Assembly (NCBI GenBank): GCA_019914995.1
Contig: CM034129.1
Span: 1,116,001-1,180,000, forward strand
Direction of reading: 5' to 3'
DNA length: 64,000 bases
Source of the DNA: Acanthochlamys bracteata
Taxonomy: Eukaryota; Streptophyta; Magnoliopsida; Pandanales; Velloziaceae
Under the pieces are notes generated by a model, which saw only the letters and a list, made by a program, of their open reading frames with translations, was not told the origin of the DNA and did not search any database. This document shows positions 1 to 10,665 of the stretch, in pieces. The position numbers and the translations under genes are program-made. Each line of letters begins with the position of its first letter. Within the stretch, counting starts at the first letter, position 1.

Positions 1-3000
1 GGCTTGATAGCTGAAGGGCTAAAGAGTTATCATAAGTATTAACACTTCATTCAATGTTGAGCAGTTTACTCAATTTTAAGAAAAACATAATGTCAAGTTG
101 ATCTTGAAAGGCAAAAATCTGGCTGTTGTAATTTAATACAGGCGAAGTAATTAAAAGAATTCATTATATAGATTGTATAGTGTTTATCACATTAGAATAT
201 ATGTAAGTAATATTATAGTTTACTAGCAAAAATTATTAGCCAAAACCGTATTAATATTTATGAATCTAGTTGTTACTAAAGGATTATATGATTTAGTAGC
301 TGTCAGAATTAATTTTCATTAATGTCATAATGATAGTAAGTTTTTTTTAGCTTATGCCTATGATGAAATATCATAAACGTCAACTCTATATCACAAGTAT
401 AGGTGACATGTAAGCGATGAACGGGATGTTAGAAGTAATTTATAAAAAAAAAATGTAAATAAAAAATAATTATTTCATTTTTAAATTTTTTAATGATAAA
501 TAATAATATAATATATAATATAAAATTATTTTATATTTTATAAATTTTAAAAAAATTCTATATAATATAATATAAAATTTATTTAAAAATATAAAATATG
601 AGCATTATGAATGCTACGGATGCTCAGCCAAACAACGCCGAATTTACTACGATTAATTTAACCATTTTACAAGTCACCTGAAACAAGAAAAATCCTAGTT
701 TCCTTGAAAAACAACATCTATAACTATGGTGAAAACTCTACCATCACACCCAGAGTATGTCTTTTTTCACAAAATATAATTTATTAATAAATAAAATTTT
801 AAAATAACTTATTAGATATAAATTATCAAAAAATATAAATTAATTTAAAAATAAATTTTTAATGAAAAAATTATTTCCGAATGAAAAATGAATGCACGCT
901 TGTCTTGACTTCAACTTTCTTACATCAATCATAGCATTGATGAAAAAAGGTAAAACCTCCTGTTTTATGAGGAAGGCGTCGACAAAGAGATTTCACGTTT
1001 GTTGCAAGAAATTTAAGGTACTACTTTTTGCAGTACATTTGTACTATTCATTTAAAAAATTTTAAATTTTTTCAATACTTTATAAAAATTTTAAAATATT
1101 TATATCATAAAATTTTAATATTATTTATCTTACTTTTTTATTAAAAATAAAACTGAGTTTTTAAAATATCCAAATATATCTTATTTTAAAATAGATCTAT
1201 TTTATAAATATTTCTTCTCTAAATCACTAGCACTAGATAATTATCTCTTTCCGTTCAAGTCAGTTTTGCGTTATCCCATTTGTATTCGGAGAAGTTTAAA
1301 AAAGTTTATTAAATAAAATTTTTGTAAAATAAAAAATATTTTTATTTTTTAAAAATTAAATTATTTTTTTATTTAAAAATTAATATAAAAATATATAATA
1401 TAAAAATATTACATAAAATTTTATTATATTTTTTAATTTTATATAAAATTTTTATATATTTATAAATATATATTAAAAATATGAAATAAAAAATTAAAAG
1501 TTAGCGTTCGGGAGCGCATCCCAAAAGCACCCTCCAGTTCCAACACGTTGATTAATTTTGAATGAGAAGAAAATTTTAGTAATTTATAAACAATTTCTGG
1601 ACCAAAACAAAAGACTTGACTTTCTAATACATAAAGAAAAAAAAATTAATTATCAGCAACTACTGCACTGCAGGACAAAAATTTGCTGAAGTAAAGTTTT
1701 CAGGTTTCGTAATCGTCTACATCAAGTTGATAACTAGCTAATTATTCATTTAATTATTTGAACACTATAGTTATTAAGTTATTGTTAAGAAAAAAAAGAA
1801 TTGGTCATTGCACCAATGAAATAAAAGTTTTTTTGCGCAAAACAAAGAAAACACAGGATATCATATCTGAATATTAAGAATTTTAGTCCAAAATAAAATA
1901 GCTTTACTTTTAAAAAGTTTAAACTTGCATCGATTAACTAATAGTTCTAAATAATATTTATAGAATTAAGTTTTATTTTTCTCATAGTTAATTAATTTGA
2001 GATGAATCTCAAATTCATCATATCTACGTTTTTCCAAAAACGAAAGTAGCTTGAAAATGAAATTTAATTTCGAGAACGTCTATGAAGAAAAGCAAGAAGC
2101 AAAAAAGACCCACACACTTTCGCTTTTGTGTTTTTCATGCATGAAATTAAGATAGCTAAGTGCGAACGGAAAGCGAATGATAATTTCACTTTTCTGGAAA
2201 ATATCCTAAAGCAGCTCACTGAAAATATTGTTTTTAGTAATAAAGGAGATTTTATCAACCTGAATTTTGCATAAAGTTGTTCCTCAGAAAAAGAAAAAAA
2301 CCTTTTAAAAAGCTACTTTCAAGTAATTCATTTAAAGCCTTTTTAACAACATAATCCCCTATGAGTTCTATTTTCAGCTTAATATCACATGAATGACTTA
2401 CCAAATATATTATTTATACCATCATTTTAGTATTAATTTTGAAGTGATCTATCAATATTTGAACAACATAATTGAAAAGAATTAATAGTTCGACCAAACT
2501 TGTGAAATCTATATCCAACGAGCAGCCATGTAATACGTTTAGAAATATATGAAAAACTAAAATGTAATTTAATACCAACGTGTTTCCTTCTCCAAATTAG
2601 AGGAAAACCTTGATCAAAACGTTTTGTTCATGTATATTCAAATCCACAGCATAATCATTTTTTAATCATCACGATAATTCCAAACCACCCAAATATTTCA
2701 ATCCAATCAAACTATAATCTACGATGACAACTATAAACTAAAATAACAAATCAAACCAAAACCTTAGTCAAATTCAATTTTCTTTAAAGACTAACCCAAA
2801 CGCGGACCTGATCCGAATCAACTCAACCAACCACAACTTCCAGTCTTAAGCTCCATTTTCAAATAAGTCAATCCTCGTTTAACTCGGTCTTCTGAGATTT
2901 TTTTTTCCTCCGCTGCTAATCTTCTCTCCCCTTTCCTAATAAAAACCTTCCCATATCTTCAATTCATTCCCAACCATTTCATAAAGATTTTTCAAGAATT

Positions 3001-3102
3001 TATCAAACCACCGTTGCTGCTTCTGCAGATTCTATTTGTTAATTGTGATGATTGATGCATTGTTGTTGAATTGAATTGACGAGAGAGAAGAGAGGAAGAA
3101 AA
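1..3102. other. intergenic region with AT-rich islands
   Basis: No gene is supported here. Very AT-rich stretches at about 420-600, 770-870, 1,020-1,200 and 1,290-1,505 are separated by less biased sequence. The block at 1,290-1,505 resembles other AT-rich blocks in the window (30.1, 33.2 and 47.8 kb). The last 200 bases are a pyrimidine- and A-rich leader that fits the 5' UTR of the downstream ELO-like gene. No clear TATA box was identified. Confidence 0.6.
1290..1505. repeat. AT-rich repeat, family A copy
   Basis: A block of almost pure A/T has the same order of words as blocks at 30,105-30,345, 33,165-33,400 and 47,765-47,990: a T-rich left part, then ATATATAATA, then a TAAAATTTT-like word, then TATATATTAAAAATAT near the right end. 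All are 200-250 bp and fall in gene-free DNA. They are probably short non-autonomous elements (MITE-like). Simple compositional convergence cannot be excluded by eye. Confidence 0.4.
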
Positions 3103-4014
3103 ATGTTAGGAGGAGAGATTGCTTACTGGTTAGCAGAGCACCCGACAATTGTTGGATTCCGGTGGAGCCATGCGCAATCATGGGGATCAACATGGTCGTT
3201 TCTCTTAACATCGATATTCTTCTACATCACCGTCTCCGTTGTCCTCCATCTTTCTCTAATTTTGCTCAGCCGCCGGAAACCTGTTCCTCTTGGACCAATC
3301 CCAGCCGTCCATTCTCTCGCCATGGCTTTAATCTCCGCTGCGATTTTTCTCGGCATGCTGTTCTCCTCACTCGCCGAGATCCGTGATACTCGTTGGTTCT
3401 GGCGCCGATCGAAAACCCCGATCCAATGGCTTCTCTGTTTCCCTCTTGGAACTCGTCCGACTGGCAGAGTATTCTTTTGGTCTTACGTTTTCTACCTGTC
3501 TCGATTTCTGTTGCTGCTCAGAACACCGTTTGCTATATTTCGCCGGAGACGACTAACGTTCGCGAGATTGTTTAACGGATCGGTTATCGTCTGTATGTCT
3601 TTTCTCTGGCTTGAATTCTCGCAATCGTTCCAGGTTCCGGCGATATTAGCTAGCACGCTCGCGCATATAATTGTATTCGGATACAGGTTCTGGGTTGGTG
3701 TAGGACTACCGGTAGCAGGCGGAGATGGAATCTCGTGTAACTTTTCGCTGGTACTTGGTTGCCAGCTTGGATTGTTAGGTTGTAATTTGGTTTGTCATCT
3801 TGGAGTTTTGATGCTTCATTTTGGTAATAAAGGTGGATGCAATGGAATTGGTGCTTGGGTCTTTAATTCGGTGCTAAACGGAGCTCTGCTGCTGTTATTC
3901 TTGAACTCTTATGTCCGGCGAGCGTTGAAAAGAGCGAAGGGCTTGGCGTGGGACGATGATTTGTGTGTTAGCTATCAGCACCGGAGAAAGTCGGAAATCA
4001 AGCAAGAGCAGTAA
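3103..4014 (+). CDS. ELO/HOS3-like membrane protein (GNS1/SUR4 family)
   Basis: A single-exon, 303-residue multispanning membrane protein of the plant ELO family. ELO proteins are ER 3-ketoacyl-CoA synthases of very-long-chain fatty acid elongation. The ATG at 3,103 is chosen because the open frame before it has no other ATG; it gives MLGGEIAYWLAEHP. Family-like segments in order are CFPLGTRPTGRVFFWSYVFY (about 120-140), FLWLEFSQSFQ (about 170-180), VFGYRFWVGVGLP (about 195-207) and GGCNGIGAWVFNSVLN near the C-terminus. About six hydrophobic segments are visible and the tail is basic. The canonical ELO histidine box (HxxHH) is absent; FLWLEFSQSFQ sits where it should be, as I recall for HOS3-type plant members. 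Catalysis should therefore not be assumed. The family call is firm; the biochemical role is inferred. Confidence 0.85.
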   Translation: MLGGEIAYWLAEHPTIVGFRWSHAQSWGSTWSFLLTSIFFYITVSVVLHLSLILLSRRKPVPLGPIPAVHSLAMALISAAIFLGMLFSSLAEIRDTRWFWRRSKTPIQWLLCFPLGTRPTGRVFFWSYVFYLSRFLLLLRTPFAIFRRRRLTFARLFNGSVIVCMSFLWLEFSQSFQVPAILASTLAHIIVFGYRFWVGVGLPVAGGDGISCNFSLVLGCQLGLLGCNLVCHLGVLMLHFGNKGGCNGIGAWVFNSVLNGALLLLFLNSYVRRALKRAKGLAWDDDLCVSYQHRRKSEIKQEQ

Positions 4015-5680
4015 ACACACAGGTTCTGATTCATTTCTCATATCCAAACATGCAAAAGTATGATGAGCGAGAGAGCTACTGCCAAATATTGTATAAAGTT
4101 TTTCCTTTCCTATTTTTTGGTTAAATTTCTGATGGTAATGAATTCAGTACGAGTGAATAGATAGAATTGCAGAGATGATTGATGTATAGAAACAAAGATT
4201 TATGTGTAAAAAGATTCAACAAATCTCAAGAAAATCATGTTTCTTTTGTTATAAATGTTTTTATTTGTTTGTTTGATCTTAAGATTTGGCAGTTGTTTTC
4301 TTTGATTGGAACTAGAAATTTTTTTGCCCTGGACCATTGAAACTAGTAGAAAAAAGAACATCAGTGTGAAATTTTTGTCTTAGTATTTTTCTCCAAAAAA
4401 CTTGGACTAAAAAGCTCGAAGAACATAATTTCATGCACTATTAATTGCTCTGTTTTATTTCTTGTAACTTCTTCCTAATGGAGCAACTAAACTGATCAGA
4501 AGTCTCTTAAAAATTAATTAAAAAGAAGACTAAACTTTGCTAATCAAGGAATTTTAACCCTTCAAACTTCTATCTCTATCGACCGTTCTTGACTTATTGG
4601 TTAAAGGACATATGTCTAGACCAGAGTGCAGTCTTTGATGTGAGTAAAACTAATATAGGCCTTAATTGATCGTCCGGATTTTTATGACTTGTATTTGTAA
4701 CAATAATGGCCAAGTTTCTGTGCTAAATAACACAATTTGGTTCTTATGGTTTGATCGAAGTAAAGATCTTCATTATGCTCCATTTGTTTATCTTTATGGC
4801 TTCAATTATGTCTCACTTCAATGATTTGGTTGAAATTTCATTCTGATCCCAAAACTTTTAAGGAAACTCTCTACTTTGATATGTATGATTTCAATTATTT
4901 TTTAACTTTACTCCTGACCGTTAACCCTAAAGTAACTTGACTATATTTTTACAAATTATCTGCCATCTAGGCACTGAGTTAACATCGTTAAACCTGAAGG
5001 TCAGGAGCAAACTGAAACATAATTGAAACCATAGGATCAAAATAGAACAAACTGAAACTTGTGATCAAATTACAAAGACCATTTGTATAATTTAGTGAAG
5101 TTCTAACTACCATTCTTAATATCTCACAATAATATCATCACATTATAAATGTGATTTAGTTTGTAGTAAATAATATTTATTTTGTTGATTCTAAAATAGA
5201 CACATGACGCTACTAGTTAAGTCTCAACCCTCACAAATTTTCACGTCTATGATCTTTGCCGCCATCTGTATAAGCTTCAAGTCAAAACGTTTTTCACATT
5301 TCACAGTTTTCACGTCGTACCCAAATAGCAGAATAGGCAGATGGTAATTGCCCCCAAGAATAATCGGCTAGAGGTCACAAGGTCTCTGAGTTGTACATGC
5401 AAACCTACCTAACCTAAGTAGAGTACCGAAGACATTGTTGTAAAGTGCCACTACCTACCTAACCTTGGGCGTCGCTACTGCCCACTTGCCCAGGGCATTG
5501 AAAATTTCCAACTACGATTTCCCCGTAATAAGTAAGACTTTTTCTCGATGGCAGATGATACGTTTAGCAGTAGAAACGTAAAAGAACTCACTAGACGACA
5601 ACTAGCAATCTGTTCCTTACTACCACGTTCATTGTATATGAAGATATAACGAAAATTTCCGAACGGAAAAAGTAAATAAA
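4015..5680. other. intergenic region, no gene seen
   Basis: The first 250 bases are probably the 3' UTR of the ELO-like gene. The rest is less AT-biased than the repeat islands but has no open frame of coding character. A short direct repeat built on ACCTACCTAACC occurs at about 5,402-5,414 and 5,451-5,463. Confidence 0.5.
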
Positions 5681-5686
5681 TTTCAC

Positions 5687-5742
5687 CTAGTTTCAGTAGC
5701 ATCTGCGGTCTGCCGTCTTCCACCGCTGCCGTCACTCTCCAT
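5687..5742 (-). CDS. possible first exon of an unidentified gene
   Basis: On the minus strand an ATG at 5,742 opens 18 codons (MESDGSGGRRQTADATET) and runs into a donor-like CTAG|GTGAAA at 5,686. The composition (Ser, Gly, Arg, Asp) looks like a plant N-terminus. I found no convincing second exon downstream on this strand, so it may be a relic or chance. No function is proposed. Confidence 0.2.
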
Positions 5743-6121
5743 CCTTTGTCACTGATCGTGGCAATCCGACTAACAAGAAAACAAAATGGAAGACTATGAT
5801 TACTTCAATGTTAAAAGAAAACTTTAATAAAGAGCTCAGATTGGATTAAAGATATAAAATCAGATTGATTTAAGCCAAACCATCATTTACAAGTGGAACA
5901 TTGTCTATATGTGCCAACGCAAGATAAGCATGATTTTTCAACATCATAGTCAGACCAATGAAATGCTAAATTGCATCATCTGGGCCTCGTATTAGTCAAT
6001 TCAATTATATCCAGGTTTTCTTTCCCACTTGCGCAGCAAGCTCACATATAACATGGCCCACGCCACCCAATCACCTCATTGCCTTACAAAAACAAAGAAC
6101 CCAACTCTTTGACACGTAATA

Positions 6122-6474
6122 GTACAGCAGCCGCAGTAGAGATTTATTTAATAAGTATACACCTGCACGATAACTCCTTTGTTATTCCTCATAATCTAAA
6201 GCGTCTGCAACTCGAGAGGAACCATGCAGAAAGTTAGCATTGCACGCAAGGAAAGTATTTCATATTGAAGAAGTTACAAGTGGAAGAGGTGAGACAATTT
6301 TGTACAGCAGCTGACACTAGAGAATTAATAAGTACATACCTGCATGAGAGCTCCTTCTATTCCTCATGATCTAAAGCTTCTGCAACCCGAAAGGAACCAA
6401 GCGGAAAGTTAGCATTGCACAAGTATTTCACATTGAAAGGAGTACCAAGTGGAAGAGGCGAGACCATTTTGAGC
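6122..6474. repeat. tandem duplication, about 180 bp period, of an exon-like unit
   Basis: Two diverged copies (about 6,122-6,301 and 6,302-6,474) share a core that reads on the minus strand as a possible terminal exon. The right copy encodes VSPLPLGTPFNVKYLCNAN and ends in VAEALDHEE followed by a stop. The left copy ends in VADALDYEE and a stop, but its reading frame is interrupted earlier. Each copy is followed on the minus strand by a CAGGT donor-like word. The unit lies at the 3' end of the decayed PLAA-like locus. Confidence 0.7.
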
Positions 6475-6686
6475 AAGGAGTAACCAATTAATTTTTTAAA
6501 AAGCAGATCATTACATCCCAAATTCAGTACAGATTGAGTAAATACACCAAAACAGACATGATTTTTTTCTTATCACAAAGCAAAATTGTCTGGGTAGGGA
6601 CAATCTGTTGTAACCTTTATATCCCAACTGAACCTGTATTTATCTAAAAAAGTGGATCATGACCCTACTGTGCCAAGGCCTCCTAC

Positions 6687-6862
6687 CTGCCTGTTTAATA
6701 TTGAGGGAATATCCTGATAACGCATAAACACAAACATTTCATATATTCCAAGCTGAACCTTGATCATGCGCAAGGCGGGATCCTTTTCTTCTCTGGTTAC
6801 AATTAGTCTCTCTTCAGCAGCAATGCGAATTTGACATTGTGAAGCTAATGACGCTCCAGAAC
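6687..6862 (-). CDS. exon-like open segment of unknown family
   Basis: This 176-base minus-strand segment is bounded by a good acceptor (TTCAG at its 5' side) and donor (GCAG|GTAGG). It is open for 58 codons, for example SQCQIRIAAEERLIVTREEK and ALRMIKVQLGIYEMFVFMRY. Its phase fits the preceding exon, which ends in the PLAA-like KTAGVGVDIELVLE. It could be a downstream exon of that gene or of a read-through transcript. I do not recognise the sequence, which extends past the usual PLAA C-terminus. Confidence 0.45.
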
Positions 6863-9549
6863 CTGAATTATTAATTTAGAATATAAATAATGTGAGTTGC
6901 TTATATGAAAACTATAGGTAGTATATCTCAATGTTCAGATGGGAAAAAGTTAGGTAAGCTATATCTAGATCTGTTGTGTTTATTCTGTACTAGCGTACCT
7001 TCCAAAACAAGTTCTATGTCAACTCCTACTCCAGCAGTCTTGGCTTCTTTCAAAGCTTTTCACGCTTTTGCAATAGTTTGAACATCAAATCAACTGCAGT
7101 TGTTTTAAAAAGACCCTCCAGCATCTGATTTCGGATGTTGTGTTCAATGTTGCTACGTTGCAGAAAATGCTGAATAAGCTAAAATCTAACTGCTATACAT
7201 GAGGATCAGAAACCAGTATATATAAAATCAGATTTGTAAAAGGATACAAGTGTTCCAATCGCAACAAGAGCCCTAAATTTAGGTCAACATCTTGGTTCTC
7301 ATCTTCTGCTATCTGATCATCAACATAAAACAGTTACGAACACAGTGAGGACTATAAAACCATGAGCTAAAACAGCATACAAAAATAGAAACATCAAAGA
7401 GAAGTACATCGAGTAAAGCTGTAAGAACTTGAGCTTGTCCTTTATGCTCTTTCAACTGAACCAATAATACTGCATAACTGCAATCACATAAGACAAACAA
7501 GAACAAATTATGTTATCATATATCAATGCCCAAGAAGTTTGCCAAATTTCATGAAGTCAAATCTGTGGCTGCAGGAAGTTCCATTTGATTAAAGTTATAC
7601 TTCTAATAGATACTTGATTTAGATCATACGCCAAAGAACCTATGTAAGGCTTTCAATATAATGATACATGAATGGAGATAACAAGGAGCTACCACATAGC
7701 GACCCACCAAAGTTATGCTAAACCATTCCATAGACTAAAAAAACTTACAGGACTAGAATAGTGAGAAATAAATGTCGAATAGAATCTTACGTCAGCATCA
7801 CTGTGGAGTAGGATAAGTTGATGTTTTTGTTAAAAGATTGACTACAACATGATCAACCATTCACAATCTGCAAATACAAGCCGTGAAGCAATTAATAAAT
7901 GCAACAACAAAAAAGTCAGTCAAAGGAAAATATTTTGAATATGAAACCTCACTGCAATGCGATTGCAACCATTGGAAGAACTGTTAATGCTCGAAGAGAT
8001 TTGAAATTGCTCTAGTGATTGTCAAGAGAATGGCTGCTTGAGGAGTTGCAGTAACTTTCTTGAGAGTTGGAGTAACTTTTTTGAGAGTATCCAATGTCAT
8101 ATTTGTAGGAGAACAAAAACATCCTCCAAAACAATTGGGGCAGCGAAATACTATATGAAATTATCAAAATAACAGTGTAAAAAATTTGAAACCATAACAC
8201 AGCTAGTAAGACAACGATATATTAATTTAGTAATTCTCAAACACTCATAAAACAATGATAAAGTTCACTGTTCACTATTTAAGTAAAAATGAGATGCTTT
8301 TGATAGTTATACCATCACCAGACTCCATGCACTTGTTAAGTAAACTTAGCTCCATCAGGATGAAGAACAAACATCCTTAGAAGATCAAGCACTGCATGAA
8401 AAAATGGTAAATCAACATAGAGATAACAACCAATTATCAGATTCATCACCAAGTAATTTCCTACAAAGATACGAGCAGATGTTGCAACAAGTCAGAACTA
8501 AAAAGAGCCAGTACAAAAATCAAGGTAAAAATTAATGGTGAAGTATATTTCCCTGGAAAGTCTATCAAACACTGGACCACCTCAAAGGAAGTGGAAAATT
8601 TTTCACAATCAAACACTGGACCCAGCTCTTCTCCTCTATGGGTATGTCCTAGGCGTGACCCATTCTAACATTAGAAGTCTGTATGAATTATCCAACTACG
8701 CAGCAGTAAAATCAACGCACTTCAAAAATTAGGCAACAAAAGAGTAGCTAGAATCAACTGGTAAGATTTGATGGGTAAGTATAGATGATGAAAAAGGACA
8801 ATTAGATCTCTTAAAACTTATCCATCTGCCAAAGGTTTAGATAAGTTAATTAAATGAGAGCCAATTAGAGCATACACATCACAATTGAAAAGAGAGTTAA
8901 GAATAATTTTCCTGGAAATAACATTTCGAGAGGCCAGTACTTCAACATCTTCAACAACAGCACTATATACATATCCACAAATGTACTGGAATGATAGTGA
9001 CAGGCGCCTTCGAGAATTTTGATAATAGCAGATAGTCTTGATAACTCATCCTCAGTTACAGATGATGACTTTTTCTCCCAAGGATGAAAAGCAAAAGATA
9101 TCAAATCAACGTTTACATCAAAGGAAAAAAAAAATGAGATACAGCAAATTCTAAATCTATGTCTAGTAAACCACTAGGAGGGAAACCTCATGCTTATGCT
9201 TTGTATTTTCTCATGACAAAAGATGATTAATTTTCAAGAGAAACAGAGACATGCAATTCAATGCAGGTTTCATTCAAATAGCACACAAACATGCTGTTTC
9301 CGTTCAAAAAGTTCAGAATCAAGTACTACAAGGATGAATGTGGGTAAAATGAACACATAATATGTGATGACGTATTGACCACGTATGTAACTTTGCATGA
9401 GAATCGTAGGTTGCAATTTTAGTCTCAACATCTTCACAATCTAGACATTCAACTTCTGACTTTGAAGTACAAAGGCACATCCCTACCTCAATGAGACAAA
9501 GAGGAAATGCCACTCAAACTACAAAGAAGCTGCAGGTTTGGATTTGCAA

Positions 9550-9985
9550 GCTGTAGAATCCTTTCCGTTTACCTCATAAAATGGAACGTATGCCACACAT
9601 TAATAATGCTCAAAATTGAAATATTTTCGCTGAAGCTGTGAATAGTCTATCTGAACTACAAAGTTCCATAATTTTTTGAAACATCTGCATAAACCATAAA
9701 CTTCAAGTACGTGCTAGGTCCCATGGACAAAACTGAACAGTTCCAATCTAATAAAAAGGATCAGCAGAAGCTGTAGAATCCTTTCCGTTTACCTCATAAG
9801 CTGCTGGAACATATGTCATACATTAATATTGCTCAAAAATGAAATATATTCGCTGAAGCTGTGAATAGTCTATCTAAACTACAAATTTCTATAATGTTAA
9901 AAACATCCACATAAACCATAACTTTAAGTATGTGCTAGGTCCAATTGACAAAACTGAGAAATTCCAACCCAATAAAAAGGATAAG
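9550..9985. repeat. tandem duplication, 220 bp period
   Basis: The sequence starting GCTGTAGAATCCTTTCCG at 9,550 recurs at 9,770 and stays in register to about 9,985, for example with GCTGAAGCTGTGAATAG in both copies and AATAAAAAGG closing both. By eye the copies are about 85-90 percent identical. It lies in the decayed PLAA-like locus, in a stretch where I see no exon. Confidence 0.85.
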
Positions 9986-10529
9986 CATGCCTTCCAAAAT
10001 AGGTTCGCAGAATTCTCCACCCATTAGCTTAATTATATCTGAAACAATGGTAGGATTCCAAAACCAGTGAAATGAAGATTGCAGACAAGAGGCCATTTAA
10101 GGGCTGAAGAAGAGCCAACACATCTAATCTCATTACTCAATTTTCAATTCATACAAAAAGTCAACATGGATTACAACGTTTAATGGTGGTGTTTTAGACT
10201 TCTTCCGCTTTTAAAGAAATGCTTCCGCATTCATGAAGGAGAAATCATATCAAACTATAGAAAAGGCTAAGTTTGAGCTAACATACCAATCATGCAGAGC
10301 TGATAAGATCCCTAGACCAGGTATTATTGCTAAGTCTTTAACTGTATCTGCAACAGAACCATATATGAAAAGTTGTGATCACCAAATCAAACACCTAAAA
10401 ATATAATTTAAAGCAAATACATGGGAAATGAACCCAAAGCTCAGAGTCACTCATGAATGGGTTGCTTGCATGCAGGGAAAAGAATGTATTATGCATATAA
10501 AGGAAGTGTTGCTGGCATAGGTAGTTGGT

Positions 10530-10665
10530 GGAAGAAGGTTATGTTGATAAAGATCGTGATTGTGATGGTCTTCTTGAGGATATAAGAGCCCATTCAATGA
10601 AATCTGGCAACGGAGAAGATGGTCATACTGAGGCGGTTGACAGTGAAAGGTAGCATGCGGGGGTG
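10530..10665 (+). other. coding-like patch of unknown origin
   Basis: On the plus strand, opposite to the surrounding decayed gene, about 40 codons are open and rich in Asp, Glu, Lys and Gly (EGYVDKDRDCDGLLEDIRAH, then SGNGEDGHTEAVDSER and a stop). It is more GC-rich than its surroundings. It could be a captured gene fragment or chance; no family is recognised. Confidence 0.25.

Noticed and set aside
2064-2258. 64-codon minus-strand open frame
   Set aside because: No recognisable product and composition no different from flanking non-coding DNA.
9319-9513. 64-codon minus-strand open frame in the PLAA fossil
   Set aside because: It does not match PLAA or any family, and lies in intron-like sequence.
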